Below, in pieces: positions 1-6,922 of a stretch of DNA of 9,821 bases. The notes beneath the pieces are model-generated. The model made no database searches and was not told the origin of the DNA. It saw nothing but the letters and a program-made list of their open reading frames with translations. Within the stretch, counting starts at the first letter, position 1; each line of letters begins with the position of its first letter. Source of the DNA: Clostridiales bacterium (GTDB lineage: Bacteria; Bacillota_A; Clostridia; Oscillospirales; Oscillospiraceae); assembly GCA_019417795.1 (NCBI GenBank), contig DXUR01000074.1, positions 1-9,821 of the forward strand. The letters run 5' to 3'. The position numbers and the translations under genes are program-made.

Positions 1-62
1 ACAGATATGGATTTACGGCGAAAGGGCAGGACTGTGCCAATGTAGAGACAATTTTCTGCCAA

Positions 63-527
63 TTACAGCCCACCCTTAATAAAAGGAATCGCACCATAAT
101 GTCCAATCAAATAGCCTTTTTCCAGCTTGGTATCTTTACGAATAGAAAAAGCTTGGAGAGAGAACAGATCGGTAGCAGCGGTCAGTTCATCTTTTTCGGC
201 AAACCAGATCTGATCTCTCCTCAGCACATCCAAGTCAAGAAGATTGGTGTTGTGTGATGTGAAAATCAACTGGGCCCCATTTGGATTGAATTCCACGCTG
301 TTAAAAAGTGAGACTAGATGCTTTGTCAGGAGGGGATGCAGATGAGCGTCCAGTTCGTCTACTACAAGGGGTGTTCCTTCATCCAGCACCTCTTTTACTA
401 TGCCAATCAGTTTGAAATAACTGTTGGTGCCATCAGATTCCTCTGCCATGTTCAGTGTGTAGGAAGATGTAACTGAAAATGAGAAACTGGACTTGGAGTA
501 TATCTGTTTTTTTCTCCCATTGACTGC
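63..527 (-). pseudogene. 3' remnant of an AAA15/OLD-like ATPase gene (COG1106/AbiL-type)
   Basis: Only the C-terminal ~155 residues of an ABC-like AAA ATPase remain. Visible in order: an EESDGTN signature-like motif (near 430-447), a Walker B/D-loop stretch VVDELDAHLHP, an H-loop TSHNTNLLD, then the family-typical C-terminus with RRDQIWF and a GHYGAIPFI end. Members of this family are usually above 400 aa and begin with a Walker A P-loop; here that N-terminal half is absent. The open frame runs on to 674, but beyond about 527 it turns into low-complexity hydrophobic residues read from the abiE promoter region. No ribosome binding site precedes the internal ATG at 449. I therefore call it a 5'-truncated, probably non-functional fragment. 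Related ATPases act in phage abortive infection, so it fits a decayed defence gene. The exact truncation point is an estimate. Confidence 0.72.
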
Positions 528-539
528 AACAAGAAAAAG

Positions 540-588
540 TGTTATTATGAATACATAAAATAAAGAAAAATTGAGTATTATAATAACA
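540..588 (+). promoter_or_regulatory. abiE promoter with inverted-repeat operator (candidate AbiEi site)
   Basis: An imperfect inverted repeat has arms TGTTATTATGAATAC (540-554) and GTATTATAATAACA (575-588). The outer 9 bases pair perfectly, and the inner bases pair with one unpaired base. The right arm contains TATAAT at 579-584, a consensus -10 element; no convincing -35 is visible at the normal spacing. In studied AbiE systems the antitoxin AbiEi represses its own promoter by binding inverted repeats, so this is the obvious operator. The assignment to AbiEi is inference. An AGGAG ribosome binding site follows at 601-605, 6 nt before the abiEi ATG. Confidence 0.65.
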
Positions 589-611
589 AGTGCAACAGAA
601 AGGAGATCTGT

Positions 612-1280
612 ATGGAAAAGATAAAGTACCGGGATTTGATCATGCAGTATCTGACTGCTCTGGAGCCAGATCAAACAATTACAACCGAACAGGTCGCACA
701 GTATGTGGCGGAGCGACTTTTACTTGATGCGGCGATGGTAAAAAAGACAGTCAATGTAAATATGGCCCGGCTTGAAAAAGAGGGGCAGATTATGCGTCTA
801 ACCAAAGGGATTTACTGCAGGAGGGTGAAAACAGCATTTGGATATTATACTCCGGATAAAGAAACACTTTTTTGTAAGCAATTACTTCGGAAAGAAAACG
901 AGATAATTGGATATGAAACAGGATTGTCGGCATTAAATCGCATTGGTCTTGTTTCTCAAATGCCAAGAAGGAGATGCATTGCAACCAACCTGCATACAAA
1001 ACGAGTTCCGGAAGGAATGCAGATTGAGATTCGGAAACCGCCTATCGTAGTTAATTCTGACAATTTTCGGTATTTGCAAATTTTGGATGCAATCAGAGAA
1101 CTGGATATGGCACCAGTAGATACTGCAAAGCCGATTGATGTGGTAAGAGCTACTGTTGAGGAATTCACATTGAAAACTGAGATGTTGATTCTGATGGCCA
1201 GAAAATATTATGGGCAAAAAACTTTGCTTCGGACCATAGACATTTTGTTGGAGGGTAGTTATGAAATTGCACGAGGATAA
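612..1280 (+). CDS. abiEi: Type IV toxin-antitoxin system antitoxin AbiEi (DUF6088-like)
   Basis: 222-aa antitoxin and likely autorepressor of the AbiE system. Residues 1 to about 75 look like a winged helix-turn-helix, ending in a wing with the pattern RLEKEGQIMRLTKGIY. The C-terminal part has the family-like segment GYETGLSALNRIGL followed by a basic patch (PRRRC). AbiEi proteins pair an N-terminal DNA-binding domain with a C-terminal antitoxin domain and counter the toxin without stable complex formation (type IV). The ATG at 612 has AGGAG 6 nt upstream. The 3' end overlaps the toxin start by 20 nt, which indicates translational coupling, as expected for a toxin-antitoxin pair. Expression is probably autoregulated through the inverted repeat at 540-588. 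Base composition is more AT-rich than the conjugation operon to the right, consistent with separately acquired cargo. Confidence 0.88.
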   Translation: MEKIKYRDLIMQYLTALEPDQTITTEQVAQYVAERLLLDAAMVKKTVNVNMARLEKEGQIMRLTKGIYCRRVKTAFGYYTPDKETLFCKQLLRKENEIIGYETGLSALNRIGLVSQMPRRRCIATNLHTKRVPEGMQIEIRKPPIVVNSDNFRYLQILDAIRELDMAPVDTAKPIDVVRATVEEFTLKTEMLILMARKYYGQKTLLRTIDILLEGSYEIARG

Positions 1281-2214
1281 ATTTGCTTTTTTGAATATTA
1301 TCAATTTAATCCATGAGGCTAGCAGCATTAGGGCTGATATTTTGGAGAAGGACTATTATGTTACACTACTGTTGAGGGAGTTAGCAGGGAAACAGGTAAC
1401 GCTGCCAGCCTATTTTAAAGGCGGAACGGCCTTGTATAAAGCACAGAAAAGTATCCGCCGGTTTTCAGAGGATATTGACTTGACGGTGTGCATCGATAAT
1501 TGCAGTAACAGCCAGGCTAAGAAACGGCTGGAGATGGCAACAAAGAAATATCAGGCCCTACCACGCACATCCAGAAAGGATCTCGAAGATGATCGGAAAG
1601 GTAGTATCACAACTGTCTATGATTATACTCCGCTTGTAGGCGTTGACTCGGATGATCCGCTCCAACGGTTTGGGTATGTCAAAGTAGAAGGTACATCCTT
1701 TACCGTCAGCGAGCCTTTTACACCGCTTGAAATTGAACCGATACTTTACACTTATGCTACCGAAGAACAGCGAAATATTCTTCAGTCACAATATAATGTT
1801 GCCCCTTTCATGATTAACACAATTCGGTTAGAGAGGATTTTTGCCGACAAGATTTTTGCTGCTGAATTCTATTATGAGCGTAAGATGTATTTTGATGTGG
1901 CAAAACATCTTTACGATGTCAGCGTCATGTTTGATTTAGAGCAGATTCAGGAAATGATTCAAAATCAGCAGACATTCCTTGAGATGCTGGGGTATAAAAG
2001 ACTGGAAGAGACCCGAAGAACAGGCAGTGATCTGGCGGAAAAGAAGTTTTCTGATTTTCAGTTGCTCAGAGGGTTTTCTGATAATGAGGCACTTCGTAAG
2101 GACTATCAGAATATGCAGCGCAACTATGTTTTTGCGGAAGAAGATGCATTGTCTTTTGGTTTTGTGGTAGAGCAGTGGAAGAAACTTGGAGAGGTATTGC
2201 TTGCGCTTGAGTAA
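1261..2214 (+). CDS. abiEii: Type IV toxin AbiEii, nucleotidyltransferase (DUF1814)
   Basis: 317-aa toxin of the AbiE pair, a DNA polymerase beta-like nucleotidyltransferase. Visible motifs: KGGTAL at residues 53-58 (motif I), SEDIDL at 69-74 carrying the metal-binding D71/D73 pair (motif II), ADKIFA near 195-200 with the motif III lysine (K197), and KHLYDV at 215-220 (motif IV). All four are intact, so the enzyme appears active. AbiEii binds GTP and stops growth, and related MenT toxins add nucleotides to tRNA 3' ends; the substrate here is not known. The ATG at 1261 lies inside the end of abiEi, with GGAGGG 5 nt upstream. Length is normal for the family. The stop is followed by a palindrome and a bidirectional hairpin that could end the transcript. 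Confidence 0.92.
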   Translation: MKLHEDKFAFLNIINLIHEASSIRADILEKDYYVTLLLRELAGKQVTLPAYFKGGTALYKAQKSIRRFSEDIDLTVCIDNCSNSQAKKRLEMATKKYQALPRTSRKDLEDDRKGSITTVYDYTPLVGVDSDDPLQRFGYVKVEGTSFTVSEPFTPLEIEPILYTYATEEQRNILQSQYNVAPFMINTIRLERIFADKIFAAEFYYERKMYFDVAKHLYDVSVMFDLEQIQEMIQNQQTFLEMLGYKRLEETRRTGSDLAEKKFSDFQLLRGFSDNEALRKDYQNMQRNYVFAEEDALSFGFVVEQWKKLGEVLLALE

Positions 2215-2220
2215 GTGCAG

Positions 2221-2238
2221 TATGACACTGGTGTCATA
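2221..2238. repeat. Perfect palindromic site with 8-bp arms
   Basis: TATGACAC, a TG spacer, then GTGTCATA: the 8-bp arms are exact reverse complements. It lies 6 nt after the abiEii stop and before the operon terminator, between two convergent genes. The short spacer and absence of a following T-run make it a poor terminator; it looks more like a dimeric-protein binding site or a recombination or junction site. Function unknown. Confidence 0.55.
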
Positions 2239-2250
2239 AAAACTGTGGAC

Positions 2251-2292
2251 AAAAATTAGCCAGGGGAGCAGCGGTTTATCTGCTCCTCTGGC
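2251..2292 (-). terminator. Intrinsic terminator ending the conjugation operon
   Basis: The arms GCCAGGGGAGCAG (2259-2271) and CTGCTCCTCTGGC (2280-2292) form a 13-bp stem with one G-T wobble and an 8-nt loop. Read on the minus strand the stem is followed by TAATTTTTG, a usable U-tract, and it begins 10 nt after the stop of the S1-like gene. On the plus strand the following sequence is only moderately T-rich (ATTGCTTTGCTT), so it may also weakly terminate abiE transcription. Confidence 0.85.
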
Positions 2293-2302
2293 ATTGCTTT
2301 GC

Positions 2303-3799
2303 TTACAGGTTCTGACGGATGATCCGGGTGATAATACCTACGGCCACACCCCGCTCCATATCCAGACGGGTGACGGCAAAAGATACATCGTCCTTTTTGC
2401 CGGGCATCCGGTAGTCATAGCAGGAGTGAGCTACCGCATTGACACCGTTGGAGAGGCGCACATAGACAACGCCCTTGTGGACATCTGTGACACGACCGGC
2501 ATACTTGCCCTGGATACGGCACTTCTGCAGGTTGTCCCTGTCGGTATTCTCGGAAATACTCTTGATGTCAGCCTTGATGCCCAAGTCCTCCAGACTGTTG
2601 CGCCGCACGCTGAGAATACGGACCAGAACCTCATCGCCTACGGAAAAACGCTCATGGGCGTCACCGATCCAGTCCCAGGCAAGGTCACGGGCAAGGATGG
2701 AGGTTTCAACGCCGAAAACTTCCACGCGCACAACCTTTTCAGCCACTGCAATCACACGCGCCTGGACGATGCGGCCCTCATAGACACGGTACATACCGGC
2801 AGCATCCGTATCCAGATAGAAAATCTGGCGTTTGCGCAGCATGGCCTCCTTGCGGCTGGCAACTACGCTGCGAGTTTTGGAGTCGATACCACGCACGATG
2901 AAGTCAATGTCAGCACCCAGCATGTTGCCAAGGATCTTATTTTGGCGCAGCATAAGGTCGGTATATTCCTGGCCGGAAGGGCTGCGGCCCAGATTGATCA
3001 TCATTTCCTTGATAGGGATAATGACACGGAACCCCTTGTAATCCACAACTGCCACTGTCTTGCGGTTGTCCAGCTGTTCAATGCCGCCCAGCTTGCCGGT
3101 GATGATCTTGCGGGTACGGTAGGCATTATGGATCTCATGCCAGATTACATCATCTCGGTCTTCGGCAGTCTCGACATCATCCCGGTTGCGGATGGTAAGG
3201 ACGGGAGCCTCGCCGCGCTGGGGGCGGGGCTGGCGCCGGGGAGGAGAGGGAATGGGTGCAGGAGCGGCAACTTCTTCCACAGCAGGAACGTCAGGCTCCA
3301 CAGCAGGTTCCTCCGCAATAGAAAGGGTTTCGGCTGTATCCGCCGACACTGTTGTTTCGGTAGGAACTTCCTCTGAGACAGGTTCTTCAGGAGCAGCAGC
3401 TTCTTTCTTCTTCCGGCTGGTACGCTTGGGCTTTGGAGATGCAGGGGGTTCCTGCAAAGCGTCGGCGTTATCTTCGTAAACATCAGGCGGCTGCACATCA
3501 GAGTCTTCCGGCATATCAGTGGGAGCAGCGCTTTGATCGTCTGTTTCAGCAGGCGCATCCCCGAACATTTCCTCCTCGGTGAGTTCAGGAAGGGGATCTT
3601 CATTCATATCTTCGCCAGAGGTGTCCTGCTGGGGCTGATCCATCAGCCCCAGCAGTTCGTTCAAATCCAGACCATCGCCAGCGTCAGCAGGAAGGGATTC
3701 AGGTTGAGCGGTATCGACCAGCAGAGTTTCGCTTTCCGACATAACGGTTTCGGTAACAGGAGCGTCCTGTTCCAGAAGTTCTTTTTTCTTGGTTGCCAT
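2303..3799 (-). CDS. ICE-encoded S1-like RNA-binding-domain protein with acidic disordered N-terminus
   Basis: 498-aa protein, last gene of the operon. Residues 1 to about 195 are low complexity, rich in Glu, Asp, Pro and Ala and surely disordered, with one basic patch (KPKRTSRKKK, 123-132). Residues ~225-498 are ordered and contain three S1/OB-like stretches: ~229-317 (GKLGGIEQ, VVDYKGFRVIIP, ending VASRKEA), ~337-400 (EGRIVQARVIAV, VGDEVLVRILSV) and ~428-495 (GRVTDVHKGVVYVRLSNGV). S1 domains bind single-stranded RNA. Similar S1-like proteins occur in conjugative elements of Clostridia, but their role is not established, so RNA or single-stranded DNA binding is inference. The ATG at 3799 has AGGAGG 8 nt upstream, and the gene starts 33 nt after the coupling-protein stop. 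It is unlikely to be ribosomal protein S1, given its context and acidic leader. Confidence 0.82.
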   Translation of the reverse strand: MATKKKELLEQDAPVTETVMSESETLLVDTAQPESLPADAGDGLDLNELLGLMDQPQQDTSGEDMNEDPLPELTEEEMFGDAPAETDDQSAAPTDMPEDSDVQPPDVYEDNADALQEPPASPKPKRTSRKKKEAAAPEEPVSEEVPTETTVSADTAETLSIAEEPAVEPDVPAVEEVAAPAPIPSPPRRQPRPQRGEAPVLTIRNRDDVETAEDRDDVIWHEIHNAYRTRKIITGKLGGIEQLDNRKTVAVVDYKGFRVIIPIKEMMINLGRSPSGQEYTDLMLRQNKILGNMLGADIDFIVRGIDSKTRSVVASRKEAMLRKRQIFYLDTDAAGMYRVYEGRIVQARVIAVAEKVVRVEVFGVETSILARDLAWDWIGDAHERFSVGDEVLVRILSVRRNSLEDLGIKADIKSISENTDRDNLQKCRIQGKYAGRVTDVHKGVVYVRLSNGVNAVAHSCYDYRMPGKKDDVSFAVTRLDMERGVAVGIITRIIRQNL

Positions 3800-3832
3800 A
3801 GATTAAACCTCCTATGAATTTGATAGTTTTGT

Positions 3833-5767
3833 TTAAGACAGGATGGAATCCTTGTCTGTGGTAATAATGCCTTCCGGCGTACCGGCAGATTTGGGAGCCG
3901 GAGCCTCTTTGGGTGATTTATCTGTGGGGGATGCCGGTTTGGTGGCTTTGCGCTTTGCCGGTTTCTTTGCTGCCGGAGCCGGTTTCGGCGCGGGCTGCGG
4001 TGTTTTGGCGGCTTCTTCTTCCAAGCGGCGCCATTCCGGCACATGGGCAGATGCTTTGCAGGAACGCAGATACTTGGCTTCCGGATGTTTGGAGTAATCC
4101 ATTTTGTCTACCTGCAGAACCTTCTTGCCGCGGATGATGATGAGTGCCTGATCCAGCGGGAGTCGCAGGACTTCATCAGGAGTAAGTACAGGGCGTTTTC
4201 CAACACCGGAGGTTTCACGAAACTCCGGTGTATAGTTGGAGATACGCCAGGTGCCCAGCTGTTTGGACTTACTGGATACTGCTACGGAGGCAAGCCCTGT
4301 CCTGGCAGAAATAAATTCGGCAGTAAGCTGGTCTGTACAGCCCAAAAACAACTGCGCGTCACAGTTTCCAATGATCTCCTGCCACAAATTCTGCGGGTAT
4401 CTGTTCTGCAATCCTGCGAGATTTTGGAATACACAGGACATGGAGATATTCCGGGAGCGTATTACGCTGAGCCGGCGGGAGAGGTCGGGGATCGTGCCGC
4501 ACGCTGTCAGTTCTTCCCCAAGGATATGGACAGGCACAGGCAGTTTGCCACCCTCGCAGTTGTGGTCTGCATATCGCACCAGTTTGATGAAGCAGAAAGA
4601 TAGAAACAGCGAGGCCAGAAAATCAAAGGTACTGTCCTGGTCGCTGGTAACGAGGAAGTAGGCACAGGGCTGCTGACCCGGAAGCTCCAGATCGATCTCA
4701 TTCTTAGCGGTAATTTTTTTGATCAGCTCAGACTGGAATACCTGCAGGCGGCTGCCCAGACCGATAATCACGCCGCTTCGCACTGTGTCGCTGGCCTGCT
4801 TGAACAGGCTGTAGGGTGCTTTGGCAGGATGAGTGGAAGGAAGCGCTTCGAGCAATGTGTCAAGTTGGGATTCCCCATTGAGGGTCAGCAGCCGGTAGAC
4901 TTCGCCAATGTTGCGGTTTTCTTCCGCATAGCCTTGATCCACATACAGTACCAAGGCCTTGAGCAGATTCATCTCGCAGGCATCCCAGAAATGGTCGCTC
5001 TTGCCGTTGTTCGTGGTGTTCTTGATGATGACATCTACAAAAAGCTGAGCCATTAGTTCCTGTCCCTCAACTTCGGCAAGGCAACACCAGGAATCTGAGT
5101 TTTCAGGCGAAACGAGGTTGAATACCTTGACACAATAGCCCCGGCTGCGGAGAAATTCGCTTGACTTCTCGTACAATTCCGATTTGGGATCGCAGATGAT
5201 CAGCGATTCTCCGGCGCCATTTTCGCCTCGGACAGTGGCCTGAAGAATACGATTCATACAAAACGAACGGGTTTTCATGGAGCCACTGGCGCCGTAGACT
5301 GCCAGATTGCCGTTGATTCTGGTATCTTCCGGTATGCAGACTGCTTTGCCATCCAGCATACCCAGTACAATACCCTTGTGCTTGCGCAGGTCGGGCACCA
5401 GATCCAGTACGCCGGACATCTCTTTGCGGGACATCCAGCCGGAGGTGCCATAAGTGCCTTTGGCGGAGTAGGAGAAATTACGGTCTTCATCATACTCGCC
5501 GGCATCACCATATCCCATGCGCATGACCATGATGAGCAGCACTGCTAACAAGCCAATGCAGATCAAAATGCCATACACGCCATAAGGCGGTCGGAGCACA
5601 GAGGAAAGGCAGAGAAGGAAGTCGGGCGAAGCGGCCAGCGGTGAAGTACCATCGCCGGGAATGCCGCCGCCCTGTTTCCAGGTTGCATAGTTACCCAAAA
5701 GCTGTGCCAGAAAGCCGCCTGCGTATAGGATTGCAAGAATGGCAAAGGGCGCTGCAATCAGGCTCAC
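3833..5767 (-). CDS. traG: Type IV coupling protein, VirD4/TraG family conjugal transfer ATPase
   Basis: Inner-membrane ATPase that couples the relaxase-DNA complex to the mating channel. The GTG at 5767 gives 644 aa. Two N-terminal membrane segments lie at about residues 3-25 and 63-84. The P-loop GASGSMKT is at 159-166, followed by the DPKSELY motif (193-199). The Walker B region is HILGEELTACGTIPDL (414-429), and VFQNLAGLQ is at 446-454. The tail (585-644) is rich in Pro, Ala and Lys. Two residues differ from the textbook motifs: Met for the second P-loop Gly, and Glu-Glu for Asp-Glu in Walker B. I believe this is typical of a Clostridia subfamily rather than damage. The start is doubtful: the GTG is about 29 nt from the only ribosome binding site (GGGGAGG, 5803-5797), which is ideally placed for an in-frame ATA at 5788. 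Starting there would add 7 residues (x-NKKKLI) and give 651 aa. Confidence 0.92.
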   Translation of the reverse strand: MSLIAAPFAILAILYAGGFLAQLLGNYATWKQGGGIPGDGTSPLAASPDFLLCLSSVLRPPYGVYGILICIGLLAVLLIMVMRMGYGDAGEYDEDRNFSYSAKGTYGTSGWMSRKEMSGVLDLVPDLRKHKGIVLGMLDGKAVCIPEDTRINGNLAVYGASGSMKTRSFCMNRILQATVRGENGAGESLIICDPKSELYEKSSEFLRSRGYCVKVFNLVSPENSDSWCCLAEVEGQELMAQLFVDVIIKNTTNNGKSDHFWDACEMNLLKALVLYVDQGYAEENRNIGEVYRLLTLNGESQLDTLLEALPSTHPAKAPYSLFKQASDTVRSGVIIGLGSRLQVFQSELIKKITAKNEIDLELPGQQPCAYFLVTSDQDSTFDFLASLFLSFCFIKLVRYADHNCEGGKLPVPVHILGEELTACGTIPDLSRRLSVIRSRNISMSCVFQNLAGLQNRYPQNLWQEIIGNCDAQLFLGCTDQLTAEFISARTGLASVAVSSKSKQLGTWRISNYTPEFRETSGVGKRPVLTPDEVLRLPLDQALIIIRGKKVLQVDKMDYSKHPEAKYLRSCKASAHVPEWRRLEEEAAKTPQPAPKPAPAAKKPAKRKATKPASPTDKSPKEAPAPKSAGTPEGIITTDKDSILS

Positions 5768-5784
5768 GATCAGTTTTTTCTTGT

Positions 5785-6870
5785 TTATGGGAACAACCTC
5801 CCCTCGAATTTTGTGAAGTCAATGGTCTGGAAGCGCACTCGGGAACCGCAGTAACTGCGAAGTACCTCTGCCTGGAAGTCAAAGCAGATCAGTGTGCCCG
5901 GGCGCTCGGATAGTTCGAGAGAGGTGTTAAAGCGTGCGATACGGGGCAGATCGCAGAAATAGCCAAACAGGACTGGTGAGCCATCTGGTGAAATGCCGTC
6001 ATGCTCAATAGCCAGCCCGGGTTGCCTCGCCGTAAGACCTTGGAGCAGAATACGGTCCAGCTCCGCAGTTTTCCCAGGGTCGCACAATAGTGCCAGTGTC
6101 ACCTCCCCCTGATGGTCGTTGGTAAGATAAAGAAAATGCTCATAGCTGCCATCCAGCATGAAGAAATCATGTTTGCGACCTCCGGTGCTGGTCAAAATCT
6201 GATAAGCCAGATCCATGCTGTTGCCCAGAATCAGTCCATGAACATCCTCATGGCGAAACTGTGAGGACAGGCGTTGTTGGCAGATTACACTCCAGATCAA
6301 TGCTTTGACCCGCATTTCCGATTTGTAGCGCCATTTCATCAGGGCGCTACTGCTGTTGTAGGTCACGAAGATGCCGGAGGGCGCAAGGAGTATTCCGGTG
6401 GAGCGGGAACTGCGGATCTTCGTGGTGTCGATCCCCATTTCTTTCACTTCTCTGGAACTGAAAAAAGCAGGATAGACAATCATGCCACCAGCGTAACCCT
6501 CCGGCGCAAAAATTGCCGGTTTTTCATCCCGATACACACATACACCCGCATTATCCATGGTCACATAGGTTTCTGCCAGGCGGTGTAGCCGGAGTCTTCG
6601 GTCAATTTCGCATTTCAAACGGTTGGTGTCGGTATCTCCTGTCAGGTAGCTGGCAAACCTGTCCGGCCGGCTTTCCAGCAGAGTGGCTTTGGCTCGCGGC
6701 CCCAGACGGTAGCCGCGCAGTTTATCCCGGTAATAGGTACGCAGCAGCCCGTCTTTTTTCAGTGCAGTGACAACAGACTCCAGATAATATGGACTGCCGG
6801 GAAGTCTGTTAAGCTGGTCTGTGGGGAACTCGCCGGAGATGGCAGTCAGAGAGAGAAGCCTGTACGCCAT
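5785..6870 (-). CDS. Conserved ICE protein with N-terminal winged-helix-like domain
   Basis: 361-aa protein of unknown function, directly upstream of and overlapping the coupling-protein gene. Residues ~1-75 resemble a winged helix-turn-helix (LLSLTAISGEFPTDQL, ESVVTALKKDGLLRTYY, then a YRLGPRAKATLL wing). The rest is mixed alpha/beta with no catalytic motif I recognise; no signal peptide or membrane segment is seen. The fold order recalls replication-relaxation-type proteins of mobile elements, but I cannot confirm this. The stop TAA (5787-5785) overlaps the probable ATA start of the coupling protein as ATAA, implying translational coupling. The ATG at 6870 has no ribosome binding site at normal distance. 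The strong AAGGAGG upstream (6910-6904) instead serves a TTG at 6896 in another frame, so the true N-terminus is uncertain. Confidence 0.72.
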   Translation of the reverse strand: MAYRLLSLTAISGEFPTDQLNRLPGSPYYLESVVTALKKDGLLRTYYRDKLRGYRLGPRAKATLLESRPDRFASYLTGDTDTNRLKCEIDRRLRLHRLAETYVTMDNAGVCVYRDEKPAIFAPEGYAGGMIVYPAFFSSREVKEMGIDTTKIRSSRSTGILLAPSGIFVTYNSSSALMKWRYKSEMRVKALIWSVICQQRLSSQFRHEDVHGLILGNSMDLAYQILTSTGGRKHDFFMLDGSYEHFLYLTNDHQGEVTLALLCDPGKTAELDRILLQGLTARQPGLAIEHDGISPDGSPVLFGYFCDLPRIARFNTSLELSERPGTLICFDFQAEVLRSYCGSRVRFQTIDFTKFEGRLFP

Positions 6871-6896
6871 CGTGTCTGGCTGTGGGAATTTCCCAA
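6846..6896 (-). CDS. Possible 16-aa leader peptide overlapping the start of the 361-aa gene
   Basis: A TTG at 6896-6894 sits 7 nt after a near-perfect AAGGAGG ribosome binding site (6910-6904) and opens a 16-codon frame, MGNSHSQTRWRTGFSL, ending in TGA at 6848-6846. It overlaps the ATG of the 361-aa gene in a different frame. It may be a coupling leader. Alternatively it is the original N-terminus of that protein, separated by a single-base deletion near 6865. No homology can be claimed. Confidence 0.35.
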   Translation of the reverse strand: MGNSHSQTRWRTGFSL

Positions 6897-6922
6897 GTGA
6901 TCACCTCCTTGTGGTGTGTGGC

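Noticed and set aside
1..79. Short plus-strand frame running off the left edge and ending in TAA at 77-79, and a minus-strand frame continuing after the ATPase stop
   Set aside because: Too short to assign; neither the plus-strand residues (ending NFLPITAHP) nor the minus-strand ones (AENCLYIGTVLPF) match a family I recognise.
528..674. N-terminal hydrophobic extension of the ATPase remnant read as a membrane segment
   Set aside because: The hydrophobic residues come from reading the A/T-rich abiE promoter backwards and overlap the abiEi start; not a real protein segment.
2294..3376. Long 360-codon open frame on the plus strand antisense to the S1-like gene
   Set aside because: It runs opposite a gene with clear domains, a good ribosome binding site and operon context; its product shows no recognisable domain and it crosses the terminator arm. 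It is a shadow of codon bias.
4043..4603. 186-codon plus-strand frame within the coupling-protein gene
   Set aside because: Antisense to a well-conserved ATPase region, with no ribosome binding site and no recognisable product.
6899..6910. GATCACCTCCTT on the plus strand, identical to the 3' tail of 16S rRNA
   Set aside because: There is no rRNA sequence upstream. It is the complement of an unusually long Shine-Dalgarno sequence (AAGGAGGTGATC) on the minus strand.
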